Source: Proteobacteria bacterium SG_bin4 (GTDB lineage: Bacteria > Pseudomonadota > Gammaproteobacteria > Burkholderiales > Nitrosomonadaceae). From it: a stretch of 64,000 nt of DNA. The stretch covers positions 15,246 through 79,245 of the forward strand of contig LWDH01000036.1 in assembly GCA_002083395.1 (NCBI GenBank). The letters run 5' to 3'. The notes under the pieces are model-generated. The model was given only the letters and a program-made list of their open reading frames with translations, searched no databases and was not told the DNA's origin. Shown here one piece after another: positions 1 to 9,386 of this stretch. Both the position numbers and the translations under genes were made by a program. Within the stretch, counting starts at the first letter, position 1. Each line of letters begins with the position of its first letter.

Positions 1-52
1 TGTTTTTAACACCGTAGCGGCAACGCAGATAGTTTTTCAACGGCCTGTTAAG

Positions 53-3000
53 TCATCGCGCTACAAAACTCGCTAAGTGACCGAGCAATTCTTCTTCCTT
101 GTATGGCTTGCCGAGAAAAACGTTAACCCCTAAGTCTTGAGCGATTTTCTGATGTTTTTCCGCGGTGCGGGACGAAATGATAATGACCGGAATGGCGGCA
201 GTTTGCGGGCTGCTGCGAACGTTTTTAATGAGTTCGAAGCCGTTCATTTTAGGCATTTCCAGATCGACCAGCATCACATCTGGAATACTTTCTTTCAGGA
301 TGCTGACGGCTTCCGCGCCATTCTTGGCAATCAAGACATCACAGCCCTCGCGCTCGAGTAAACGGCAGGTTACTTTCCGTACTGTCAGCGAGTCATCGAC
401 AACCAGTACCGTCGGTGTTTTGACCGGGTTCTGATGTGCGGCGGCTGAAACGGATACCGGCGTACTGAAAACTTGCTGCACATCGCTTCGTTGCATCAGC
501 TTGACCGGATTCAGAACCAGAATGACTTCACCGTCCGCGGTGATGGTCGCGCCTTCGACACCCGGTGCTTGCGCAAGCTGATCGCCGATGCTCTTGGCGA
601 CAATTTCACTGTCACCGATTAGTTCATCAACTTGTATGGCGAGATGTTGCGTGCCACTGTGCAGGAACAAGACCGGGCCGGATTGATTGGCGCTGGGTTC
701 GCCCAGCAGATGCGACAGATGCGCGAAACGGTATTTCTTGCCATTGAATTCAATCGAATGGCTCTGATAGATTCTGTTCAAAGTGTCCGGATCGAACTGG
801 TGATGATGTTCGACGATGAAAGCCGGAATGGCATAGTTTTGTTTGCCAGTCTTGACCATAAAGGTTTGTGTGACGGATAACGTCAGCGGCAAGTGGATGG
901 TAAAAGCTGTTCCTTGACCGGGAACGGAGTTGACGCTGATGCGGCCGCCCAGCAGCGAGATTTCATTTTTGACCACATCCAGGCCGATGCCGCGGCCGGC
1001 GATATCGCTGACGGTATCGGTGGTTGAAAGTCCCTGCTTAAAGATCAGCGAGATGATTTTGTCTTCATCGAGGACTTCATTCTGTTGAATGAGTCCAAGC
1101 CGTTGTGCTTCGGCGCGGATGCGCGGTAAATCAAGGCCACGGCCATCGTCGCTGACGGTGATGATGACTTCGTTGCTTTCCTGGCGCAGTTGAACCGACA
1201 CTTGTCCCGCTTCCGGTTTTCCGGCTTGCTGCCGCTCTGCCGGCGCTTCGATACCGTGCGCGATGGCATTACGCAACATGTGTTCCAGTGGCGGATTGAT
1301 TTTCTCCAGGATATTGCGGTCAATCTCAACATCCAGACCTTGGATATCCAGTTGGGCTTTCTTATCCATATCTTCCGCGACTTGCCGGGCAATACGATAA
1401 TACCGTTCGGCATAGTTGCTGAAAGGGATGGTACGGATTTGCAGCAACGATTGCTGTAACTGGCGATTGACCGATGCTTGCTGAGCGACTGCTTCTTCGG
1501 CGACAGTGTGGGTTGCCCGCAAGCTTTTTTGTGCGGTGATGATGTCATCGACGCTTTCCGCCATCATGCGCGTCAATTCCTGGAAGCGGGTGAAACGGTC
1601 GAATTCGAGCGGATCAAATGAGGAAGGTTCGTTGTCCTGTTGTTGCGCAAGATGTGTTTGCATTTGCGTTTCCGCTTGGATTTCAACTTCGCGCAACTGG
1701 TCGTGTAACCGGTGGGTGCTCTCAGCCAGATCTTGCAACGATTGTTTGAAGCTTTGTAATTGCGCTTCTATTTTGGAGCGCAAAATGCTGGCTTCTCCCG
1801 AATCATTAACCAGCCGGTCGATGAGTCCGGAATTGATGCGCACGATCGTTTTGGAATGCAATGCCTCGGCTTTCTCGGCAGGCGGCTGCACGGGTTCGGA
1901 AATGACCACCGGCGCCAGTTGTTGCTTGACTGCCGCCGTCCCCATCTCATGGCTGTGAAGTTGCTCGATCTGATCGCAGATCGCATCAAATTGGCTTTCT
2001 AATTGATCTAATGCAGCATCTGAAATATTGCGTTCACGGAAGGCCGATTCAACATGGCTTTCCATGGCATGGATCAACTCACCCAGATGCAGAGCCCCAG
2101 CCATGCGGGCGCTTCCTTTCAAGGTATGCAACAATCGCAACATGGCCCGGTGAATATCCTCGTCTTGCGGTAACATGCGCCAGGCGCGCAGCTTGCCGCC
2201 GATTTGAGGAACAGATTCCTGCGTTTCTTCAAGGAAAACCTGAATTAATTCCGGATTGAGCGATTCGGTAACCGGCGGTTTAGCCGGTACCGGTGTATCG
2301 ACTGCGGCTGGAATCGGCGATGCAGGCGCTTGCGCCGGTTGCACTTCATTTGCGCCGCTCACAGTCTGTTTAGCGGCTACGGGATGGGTAACCGGTGCTT
2401 GCGTTTCCGCCGGCAACGGTTGCGGTGTTATCAACTCAGCCAACAGTGCTTGCGCCTCGAGCAATAGCGCACCGGCATCAACCTGGGTGGTGTCTTGCCG
2501 GCGTAAGTCTTGGCACCAGCCGGAATAAGCCTGATGTGCATGGCTGATGAAATCAAGGAATGCTGCAGAAGTAGGCTTGCTTGCCTGCAGCCAGGCATTT
2601 AATACTTGTTCCACTTTCCAGGCGATGTCGCTTATTTCCTCCAGCTTTACCATGCGGCCGCTGCCCTTGAGCGTATGGAATCCGCGCCGCAAATTGCGCA
2701 ATGCCTCCTCATTGCTTGCATCGGCACGGCATTGCTGCAACTCATGAGCGATTTCAGTCAGTACTTCCTCCGCTTCCTCAAGGAAAATCGCGAGTAACTC
2801 TGGATTTGTCTGCGTAGCCTGCGGTTGCGCGGTTGCCGTATCTGCTGCAATGGCGGGTGCAGCTTCCAATTTTTCCACCGGCTGAGGTGAATTTGCCGGG
2901 ATCGGTTTGATGCGGAATAACGCCAGCGCTTCTTCGATAATGTGATAACTATCGGGTTGACCGCTTTTGCTGGCTTCAATGAAAAAACTCAAACTGCTTA

Positions 3001-4606
3001 AACCATCGACCAGCAAAATTTGCTCAGCTTCGACGATTTGATATTGCGGGTCAAGCAGCTTATTGACCAAATTCTGGCAGTGGTTCAATAAGGCATTGGC
3101 ACGCTCCAGATTGAGCATGATCAGCGCGCCGGATATTTGCTTGAAGAATTCAGGAAGCAGGGATAATTCCGAGCGTTTGGACGGTTCAAAAAAGAACTTG
3201 TCCAGGATGCTTTCGATTTGGTTCAGATTCGCCAGAATTTCTTGCGCGACATGTGATTGGATATCGACTTCCTGGGTTTTGCTCGCAATCGTATTGAATG
3301 TCGGTGCTGCCGGTAATTCATTGATACTGATGTCGCCGGCGGTGATTCCGATCAAACGCGACGTAAGTACATCCACTTGGCGCGGTAAGTCGGGTGACAA
3401 TTTGTCAAAGTCGTCGATGATGCTTTCAATCAGCAGCAATGCAGTGGCCATTTCCATCGCCAATTCTTCATTCATGTCTTGCGGTTGCGCGTGCAAATAA
3501 GCGACGGTATTACCGATGGCATCAATTAACTTGACCAATGGCGCACAATCGGTTTGTTTGGCTTGATGTCCCAGCCAATCAATGTACTCGAGCAGCGACG
3601 GTAAGCTGCTTTCTTGTCCGGCGCAAAATTCACGCCAGATATCGTTGGTTTGCATCAGCGTGCTGCGTAACCGCTCAAGGATCGGATTTAAAGATTCCGC
3701 TTCTTCAAAAGTGCGCCCGTCATCCCGGGAGTTCTGGCCAGGCCAGACGTAACACTGCTTGATGTCGTTAATGCGCTGTCCAGTCGATTCGCTCTGGGAA
3801 ATGTGATACAGCAATTCACGCAATAACACGGAAGTTTCGCTGGCTGTGCCTGCAACCAGTTGGCGGATCGTCTGTTCGATTTTTCCGCATAAGCGGCGAA
3901 CCGGTAAATCGATCTGCCCGGCTTCGAGAGACATCAGGCTTTCCAGAAATCCGCCGGTAACCCACCAGAATGAACGCTGCTCGGCTGTTCCCGGAAATTC
4001 TTCGATGGCGCCAACGGCTGCAGCCATTTGTTGCAAACCGCTTTGATTGGAAGGATCACGCAACCATTTCAGCAAGCCTGCCTGAAAATCCGCGGCCAAT
4101 TTCTTGGCCAATAGCTTGGCAGCCGGAGCATCAATATGGGCTGCTTCGGATTTTAAAGCGGGATTTCCGGTCAGTCTTGGAAAAAATAGATCGCTCTCAG
4201 GCGCATTCTGATAACCGTAAACTTGCATTAATTCGCGATACGCCGGGAATAGCCGTAACGGATTTTCTTCCGCGCCGTCGATCAACTCGTTCAAATAAAA
4301 TAACAGCGCCTTGGTGGATAGCTTCAGTGCATCGAATATTGCCGGATCGGGTTCGATTTTCTTAAAAATAAGCGCATCGACCAGTTGTTCCATTTTTTCG
4401 GTGACGACGGTAATGCTTTTTAAATTCAGCATCTCCAGTAATCCATCCAGTTGATGGATATAGTTGCGGCAATCCCTGATAAATTTATCGTTATCGGGAT
4501 GCTTGCGATACACCTCCAGATTCTGGTCCATCAAGGCGAAAACCTGATGGATTCCGTCTTTGATACCAATGATCGAAGCGATATTCAGTTTCGGTTGAGC
4601 ACTCAT
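53..4606 (-). CDS. pilL: ChpA/PilL-type hybrid chemosensory histidine kinase
   Basis: This is a 1517-residue CheA-like kinase of the type IV pilus (twitching) chemosensory pathway, expected to take signals from PilJ and phosphorylate response regulators. Two canonical Hpt motifs are visible (HTLKGSGRM near residue 645 and HTLKGSARM near 827), and the N-terminal 450 residues look like degenerate Hpt-type helical repeats. The HATPase domain has an N box (HMLRNAIAHG, about 1114) and glycine boxes DDGRG and GRGIGLD. A CheW-like domain follows, then a C-terminal receiver from about 1395 with VVDD, the phospho-acceptor in LVDLEMP and the lysine in GKPY, so the receiver looks active. Pro/Ala-rich linkers separate the Hpt domains. 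The gene lies 39 nt after pilJ on the same strand. No pilG, pilH, pilI or pilK is adjacent. Confidence 0.88.
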   Translation of the reverse strand: MSAQPKLNIASIIGIKDGIHQVFALMDQNLEVYRKHPDNDKFIRDCRNYIHQLDGLLEMLNLKSITVVTEKMEQLVDALIFKKIEPDPAIFDALKLSTKALLFYLNELIDGAEENPLRLFPAYRELMQVYGYQNAPESDLFFPRLTGNPALKSEAAHIDAPAAKLLAKKLAADFQAGLLKWLRDPSNQSGLQQMAAAVGAIEEFPGTAEQRSFWWVTGGFLESLMSLEAGQIDLPVRRLCGKIEQTIRQLVAGTASETSVLLRELLYHISQSESTGQRINDIKQCYVWPGQNSRDDGRTFEEAESLNPILERLRSTLMQTNDIWREFCAGQESSLPSLLEYIDWLGHQAKQTDCAPLVKLIDAIGNTVAYLHAQPQDMNEELAMEMATALLLIESIIDDFDKLSPDLPRQVDVLTSRLIGITAGDISINELPAAPTFNTIASKTQEVDIQSHVAQEILANLNQIESILDKFFFEPSKRSELSLLPEFFKQISGALIMLNLERANALLNHCQNLVNKLLDPQYQIVEAEQILLVDGLSSLSFFIEASKSGQPDSYHIIEEALALFRIKPIPANSPQPVEKLEAAPAIAADTATAQPQATQTNPELLAIFLEEAEEVLTEIAHELQQCRADASNEEALRNLRRGFHTLKGSGRMVKLEEISDIAWKVEQVLNAWLQASKPTSAAFLDFISHAHQAYSGWCQDLRRQDTTQVDAGALLLEAQALLAELITPQPLPAETQAPVTHPVAAKQTVSGANEVQPAQAPASPIPAAVDTPVPAKPPVTESLNPELIQVFLEETQESVPQIGGKLRAWRMLPQDEDIHRAMLRLLHTLKGSARMAGALHLGELIHAMESHVESAFRERNISDAALDQLESQFDAICDQIEQLHSHEMGTAAVKQQLAPVVISEPVQPPAEKAEALHSKTIVRINSGLIDRLVNDSGEASILRSKIEAQLQSFKQSLQDLAESTHRLHDQLREVEIQAETQMQTHLAQQQDNEPSSFDPLEFDRFTRFQELTRMMAESVDDIITAQKSLRATHTVAEEAVAQQASVNRQLQQSLLQIRTIPFSNYAERYYRIARQVAEDMDKKAQLDIQGLDVEIDRNILEKINPPLEHMLRNAIAHGIEAPAERQQAGKPEAGQVSVQLRQESNEVIITVSDDGRGLDLPRIRAEAQRLGLIQQNEVLDEDKIISLIFKQGLSTTDTVSDIAGRGIGLDVVKNEISLLGGRISVNSVPGQGTAFTIHLPLTLSVTQTFMVKTGKQNYAIPAFIVEHHHQFDPDTLNRIYQSHSIEFNGKKYRFAHLSHLLGEPSANQSGPVLFLHSGTQHLAIQVDELIGDSEIVAKSIGDQLAQAPGVEGATITADGEVILVLNPVKLMQRSDVQQVFSTPVSVSAAAHQNPVKTPTVLVVDDSLTVRKVTCRLLEREGCDVLIAKNGAEAVSILKESIPDVMLVDLEMPKMNGFELIKNVRSSPQTAAIPVIIISSRTAEKHQKIAQDLGVNVFLGKPYKEEELLGHLASFVAR

Positions 4607-4645
4607 TATTCAGTACCGTCAATTCTTGTTGAGATCAAAACAGCA

Positions 4646-6754
4646 TCAAACCTTAAAATTAGAGACCGAGGCTTTCAGTTCGGATGCAAAGCCGGTTATT
4701 TGTTTGATGGATCCAGTGGTTTTCAAGGTTCCCTCGGTATTTTGCCGGGTAATATGAAGAATTTCTTCCATGTTGGCAACCACCTTGTGCGCTGCCCGGG
4801 TTTGGGTGTTGGTAACTTCAAAAATATTCGTCACGAGCTGCGCAAGGTGCGCTGAAACTTTCTCTATTTCTTCCAAAGCCCGTCCGGCAGCATCGGAGCG
4901 TTTGGTGCCCTTGGCCACGCCCAGCGTGCTTCTTTCCATTGCGGTAATGGCATCCTGGGTATCGCCTTGAATCGTGGCGATCAATTCGCTGATTTGTTTG
5001 CTGGCTTCCGCCGAACGTTCGGCCAAGCGCTGTACTTCTTGCGCGATTACGGTAAATCCCTGACCGGCTTCTCCGGCAGCGGTTGCCTGGAGCGCGGCGT
5101 TTAAAGCCAATACATTCGTTTGCTCGGTGATATCGGTGATTAATGCAACAATTTCGCCGATCTCTTGCGAACTCTCGCCCAGGCGCTTAATCCGTTTGGA
5201 AGTATCTTGGATGTGGCTGCGGATTTCATTCATACCGGCGATTGATTCACGTACCGCCAAGGTGCCCTTTTCCGCAGCAGCCAGCGATTGCTTCGCAACT
5301 TTGGCGGATTCGGTCGACATGTCCGAAATCTCACCGATCGAATCGGTCATGCCTAAAACCGCAATGGTGGTTTGTTCGATTTTGGCCGTTTGTTGCTGGG
5401 CCGCCGTCAATAGTCCGGAAGAAACCTGTTGCGCCTGGTTGGAGGCTTTTACTACCAGCATGCTGGCCTGGTTGACTTGTTCCACCAGTGTATGCAGTTC
5501 TTCAATCGTACAATTAATGGCATCTGCAATAGCGCCGGTTGTCGGGTTGGTAATGTCGGTGCGCACGGTCAGATCGCCGTCTGCTATTTTCTTCATATCG
5601 TCGAGTAGCTTTACCATGGCCTTTTGTGTTTTCGCCACTTCATTTCTGCTGCAAAGGTCTTGATCCAGCGCGTTGCGGCGCATGGTGCGGATAAAATAGA
5701 TCAATGCCAATCCGGTGCATGCGGCCAGAAACAGCAGCAGACCGTCGAACAGTGACGCCGTGTATGAGATTTGCGCGCGAATATGATGATCCAGCGCATC
5801 GGTGCTGTTTAGCATGGTATCGCCATGGTCGGCTATTTCGTCGATTGCAGACTGAATCGATAACGCCGCCGGCAGTTCTTGCTGAATGATGCGCAAGTGG
5901 TCGTCAAATTTTCGCAGCGAAGCATACAGATGCGATAACAAATCCTGGATCGTTTCATCTCTGCTGGAAGCGGCCCCTAATCCATTAGCCCCCAAGCTTA
6001 ATACTTGCATCAGCGCTGAAATTTGCGCTTGATCATGCGTCAATTGCTTCGATAGCTCCGGCACCGTCAATTCGACCGGCAGCATCGCTTTCACATTTTT
6101 GGCCACGTCGCGCGCGTGCATCCGGATAGCTTCGATTGCACGAATTTCCTGCGGCATATTGCCGATTTGCGACATGCGGCCGATAATTTCTTCACTGCGC
6201 CGACGTAACTGACTATCAATGCTTTGGATTGCTTTAATGCTGTGGCGAAGTCTCAGCAGCGCTTCCTTCTGATTTATAATTGATTGTATTCTCTGGTTAT
6301 TCTGCAGCCAGCTTTTCTGAAATGCCTCCAAGCTTTGTGATAAGGAGTCATCGGTAGCATTAATCACGGCGCCGTTCGAGTAAATGCTCCCTGCGCTCAG
6401 CAAATTCACCAATTGATTGAGCCGTTGTTGCTGATCTTGCAGTTGCGTAAAAGCTGATTCGCCGCTTGTCAGTGTCTGTTGCGCGGTTTTTGCCAGTTGT
6501 AAATGCTGAATTTTTAATTGCGAAGCGAGCTCCGGCTGGGTAGCGGAATGTCGGGCTTGCTGCAAACCGATAATAAGCGTGACGATCAACAGTAAGGTCA
6601 GAATAATCACAGAGCCGCCCAGCATCCAATAATGATTGAGCGGCAAAAGCTGCTTTGGAATGTATTTTTTCGTAGGGATGGTAATCGCAGGCAGTTTTTT
6701 GCTGATCGCCACCAATCCGGTTGTGAGCCCAAATTTAGAAAAATTGTTTTCCAT
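4646..6754 (-). CDS. pilJ: PilJ-type methyl-accepting chemotaxis protein
   Basis: This 702-residue inner-membrane chemoreceptor is the likely sensor for the PilL kinase encoded just downstream. One membrane segment lies at about residues 41-65 and a second at about 331-353, enclosing a helical periplasmic PilJ-type sensor region. A HAMP region (KIADGDLTVRTD) follows. The signalling hairpin tip at about 536-565 (EQTNVLALNAALQATAAGEA) resembles PilJ rather than classical MCPs, since it has QATAAGEA where those have EAARAGE. The start is supported by a GGAGG ribosome site 5 nt before the ATG. The N-terminal 40 residues before the first membrane segment are basic and cytoplasmic. The partner genes pilG, pilH and pilI, which usually precede pilJ, are not in the window. 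Confidence 0.88.
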   Translation of the reverse strand: MENNFSKFGLTTGLVAISKKLPAITIPTKKYIPKQLLPLNHYWMLGGSVIILTLLLIVTLIIGLQQARHSATQPELASQLKIQHLQLAKTAQQTLTSGESAFTQLQDQQQRLNQLVNLLSAGSIYSNGAVINATDDSLSQSLEAFQKSWLQNNQRIQSIINQKEALLRLRHSIKAIQSIDSQLRRRSEEIIGRMSQIGNMPQEIRAIEAIRMHARDVAKNVKAMLPVELTVPELSKQLTHDQAQISALMQVLSLGANGLGAASSRDETIQDLLSHLYASLRKFDDHLRIIQQELPAALSIQSAIDEIADHGDTMLNSTDALDHHIRAQISYTASLFDGLLLFLAACTGLALIYFIRTMRRNALDQDLCSRNEVAKTQKAMVKLLDDMKKIADGDLTVRTDITNPTTGAIADAINCTIEELHTLVEQVNQASMLVVKASNQAQQVSSGLLTAAQQQTAKIEQTTIAVLGMTDSIGEISDMSTESAKVAKQSLAAAEKGTLAVRESIAGMNEIRSHIQDTSKRIKRLGESSQEIGEIVALITDITEQTNVLALNAALQATAAGEAGQGFTVIAQEVQRLAERSAEASKQISELIATIQGDTQDAITAMERSTLGVAKGTKRSDAAGRALEEIEKVSAHLAQLVTNIFEVTNTQTRAAHKVVANMEEILHITRQNTEGTLKTTGSIKQITGFASELKASVSNFKV

Positions 6755-6969
6755 CGTTTCCTCCAGTGTACCGCTTGTCTTGCTTAATTCAGCTTGCTAA
6801 TCAATGACATTCGACGCCCGTTTTTACCGGGTACGACGATAGCTTAACTGTTGGAAGGGATGATTAAAGACAGGATAAGACCGGTAAAACAAGGTCTTTT
6901 TGGAGCAGGGTGTGTGGCTTGGCTCGATCCGATGCGGAGGAACAGTGACGATGGATGGAACGTTGTTTT

Positions 6970-7005
6970 GAACTGTGGAACGGATAACTATCCGCTCCAC
7001 AGTTC
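6970..7005 (-). terminator. Long hairpin between HAF/PEP-CTERM gene and pilJ
   Basis: GAACTGTGGA plus CGGATA pair with TATCCG plus TCCACAGTTC, giving a 16-17 bp stem with one mismatch and a minimal loop. It sits just after the stop codon of the minus-strand PEP-CTERM gene and before pilJ. There is no good T-run on either side, so it may be a processing or stabilising hairpin instead of a true intrinsic terminator. Confidence 0.5.
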
Positions 7006-7027
7006 AGGAAGATTAACAGCAATTTTG

Positions 7028-8188
7028 TCAGGTCAGTTTGCGACGATATCGCATAGTGCCTAATAACAGTAATCCGGCCAACAACATGGCGTAGGTTTCC
7101 GGTTCCGGTACCGGGGATAGCAAGAAAGCGTGGCCGTCGTTGATTCCCAAGAGTGGATTGATGACGGTGCCCACAATCGCGCCATGATCGTTAATACCGG
7201 CCGCTTCTTTCAACACCCAACCGGCGCTGACCAATGCTGGATCGAGAAAGCTGTTTAAGTCGATCAGCGTCGTACCGTCCCACAGTGTTGCATGCTGAGA
7301 ACCATCGGCCAATTCACTCCAGCCGACAACGTGCCCCGAGATGTTAAGCGCCAGCGCTTGGCTGTTGGTGCCGCCCAGAGTACCCAGATCGATCATCGTG
7401 GAACCATCCCAGAATGTCGCATGCTGTTCGAGATCACCTGTGATATAACTCCAGCCGGCAATTTGCCCGGCTTGGTTGATCGCCAATGCATTGCTGTCGA
7501 TGCCGCCCAATGTGCCCAGATCGGTGACTGTGCCGCTGTTGATGTCCCAGAGCGTTGCATGGCTTTCGGTATCACCGCTGGTGAAGCTATTTCCTACGGC
7601 GAATCCGGCATTGTTGATCCCAAGGGCTTCACCGGTTTGCCCACCCAGTGTATTCAGTACCGTAGGTGTCGTACTGTTATCCCAGAGCAATGGCTTGTAG
7701 GAGTTCGCATCAGCGGCCACCGCGGCGCCGACGATTTGCCCGAGATCGTTGATGCTTTGCCCCACGCTCCAGAAGTCATCTTTACGCCCTGCTAAATCTT
7801 CCAAATCGGTCCGGACGCCACTGGCATCCCAGGTCGAAGCAAAAAACCAGAAACCCCGGTCAGCAAAAGCACCGGCAATCTCTCCCGAAGCGTTAATACT
7901 CCAGCCGCGGCTGTCCATGCCATAGGTGGTGTTGGTTGACATGGTGGTGCCATGCCAGATCGTCAGGATTTCCCCATCGTCCCGGGTCGGGGTTCCGCGG
8001 CTGTTGCCGCCAGTGATTTGTCCGGCATTATTGATAGCCAGAGCAAATGACCAAGGTCCGCCTGCGGTGCCGAGATCATGGAAGGCATAACTGGTTGCGT
8101 TAGCCTGGCTGGCAGCCAGAAATAGAAAACTCGCTGTCGCTAAACCGGCCAATTTCACGTTTAAATATTGAATAGTCTTAGATTTCAT
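7028..8188 (-). CDS. HAF-repeat PEP-CTERM surface protein
   Basis: This 386-residue exported protein should be sorted by an exosortase to the cell surface or extracellular matrix. It has an N-terminal signal peptide ending near ASQANA and at least six repeats of the HAF type, recognisable as (V/I/T)DLGTLGG followed by A(L/I)N and G.(I/V)(V/A)G. The C-terminus is a canonical PEP-CTERM signal: PEPETYAMLLAGLLLLG followed by a basic tail (RYRRK). Function of HAF-repeat proteins is unknown; the repeats probably build a beta-propeller-like or elongated fold. The next gene upstream on the same strand also encodes a PEP-CTERM protein. Confidence 0.85.
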   Translation of the reverse strand: MKSKTIQYLNVKLAGLATASFLFLAASQANATSYAFHDLGTAGGPWSFALAINNAGQITGGNSRGTPTRDDGEILTIWHGTTMSTNTTYGMDSRGWSINASGEIAGAFADRGFWFFASTWDASGVRTDLEDLAGRKDDFWSVGQSINDLGQIVGAAVAADANSYKPLLWDNSTTPTVLNTLGGQTGEALGINNAGFAVGNSFTSGDTESHATLWDINSGTVTDLGTLGGIDSNALAINQAGQIAGWSYITGDLEQHATFWDGSTMIDLGTLGGTNSQALALNISGHVVGWSELADGSQHATLWDGTTLIDLNSFLDPALVSAGWVLKEAAGINDHGAIVGTVINPLLGINDGHAFLLSPVPEPETYAMLLAGLLLLGTMRYRRKLT

Positions 8189-8212
8189 ATCGTTCTCTGT
8201 ATAAAATTAGAG

Positions 8213-8228
8213 CGGATGGTGTCATCCG
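8213..8228. terminator. Small intercistronic hairpin
   Basis: CGGATG-GTGT-CATCCG forms a 6-bp stem between two minus-strand PEP-CTERM genes. The T-run (TTTTT) follows on the plus strand, where there is no gene to terminate; on the minus strand the 3' flank is CTCTAATTTT, a weak tract. It may attenuate read-through between the two surface-protein genes. Confidence 0.35.
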
Positions 8229-8264
8229 TTTTTACGTTAAGCGAAAAGGAAAAGGGGTAGTGGC

Positions 8265-9071
8265 TTAACCGTTAACCGCGTTAGCCATTTTTCTCCGGCG
8301 AGCCATTGCACCAACCAAACCCAAGCCTGCAAGCAGCATGGCATAGGTTTCCGGTTCGGGAACCGCGGAAATCACTGTGATGGTGCCGCTGACTCCATAG
8401 TCCCTTAGGGCTACGAGTTGATTGGCATAATTGCTTCCGCCGACGAAAGCGGTGTAATTGCCCGCCGCTAGATGGAAACTTTGCGTGACCCTATTGTCCA
8501 GCAAGTTATCTCCCCCGGGAATGACGCCTGTGCCGTAGTCTTGAACACCATCGTAAGCATGGCCGATGTAGGTGAAGAAGCTCGGTGAGAGTTCATGAAG
8601 CGGCGCTTCGTTAGTGACTCGCCAGTCGGTCAATGCTCTGAATGAACCCTCAGTAAAGGCGCCGCCGCTATCGATGCTACGCAGCGTGGTTGAACTATCC
8701 GAGAAATCGTGATCGGGGCCGCCAGGAGTCGTAAATGGATCGTGCACATGGCCTCCGTGGAGCGAAAATCCGGGGGTCAATCCATTGCGTCCGCCAAAAG
8801 CGACTGCTTGTTGGAACGAAAGCTGAACTTCAGCGGCATTGGTCAATGTGAATTGATAAGCAACCACTCTGTGCGTATCGCCCCAATCGCCATCGGTGCC
8901 GTCGATCCAGCCGTAATTCCCCCGGACACTGGCCGTGAGCGTAGCCGTTGTCCCGGGTGTTCCGTCAAATGTGCCTAGAATCTTCGGGAAGAAGTGAGCC
9001 ATGGCGGGCGCTGAAACGATCCCGGCCCCCAGGATCGATACGGTTAATACGTTCTTAATGAATTGTTTCAT
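8265..9071 (-). CDS. PEP-CTERM exported protein, FxDxF-like sorted surface protein
   Basis: This 268-residue surface protein of unknown function starts at MKQFIKNVLTV, chosen because AGGA lies 7 nt upstream and a signal peptide (cleavage after SAPAMA) follows at once. A longer reading frame runs 38 codons further upstream but adds only basic, non-signal sequence. The mature part is beta-rich (repeated Thr/Gly/Ser, AFGGRNG, HGGHVHD). The C-terminus is PEPETYAMLLAGLGLVG with an Arg/Lys tail (RRRK), the exosortase recognition signal. 'FxDxF-like' refers only to the general PEP-CTERM class of secreted proteins; no specific subfamily is claimed. Confidence 0.8.
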   Translation of the reverse strand: MKQFIKNVLTVSILGAGIVSAPAMAHFFPKILGTFDGTPGTTATLTASVRGNYGWIDGTDGDWGDTHRVVAYQFTLTNAAEVQLSFQQAVAFGGRNGLTPGFSLHGGHVHDPFTTPGGPDHDFSDSSTTLRSIDSGGAFTEGSFRALTDWRVTNEAPLHELSPSFFTYIGHAYDGVQDYGTGVIPGGDNLLDNRVTQSFHLAAGNYTAFVGGSNYANQLVALRDYGVSGTITVISAVPEPETYAMLLAGLGLVGAMARRRKMANAVNG

Positions 9072-9386
9072 CGTTATTTTCCTATGATTGTTGTGGATTA
9101 GAGTTATATCTTTTTTCTTAAAAGAAGATCGGAATGGCAGATCCATTCGTGGCGAATCATGGATGCGTTCAACGGAACCGCACAATGGACCGATGTGACT
9201 ATTGACGGTTGAGTAGTTCTGGTTAAGCGTCGGTCAGATTTAGGATTGATCCGTAGAGCGGATGGGACAGCAGTTTATATTTCCCCATTTTCTGCAGAAC
9301 AGATTAACTATTAGCCCAAAGATTAAGGGAAAATTCGATCATTTTCCCATTTGGATGGCTAATGGAATTTTTCGAGGCGTATGGTT
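9072..9386. other. Intergenic region with palindrome
   Basis: About 315 nt without a gene separate epsA from the PEP-CTERM gene it precedes. The only clear structure is GGGAAAAT-N5-ATTTTCCC at 9328-9348, an 8-bp inverted repeat without a T-run. It is about 40 nt past the epsA stop, so it could end the epsA transcript. It lies about 260 nt upstream of the PEP-CTERM start, so it could also be an operator. No sigma-54 promoter pattern was found. Confidence 0.4.
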
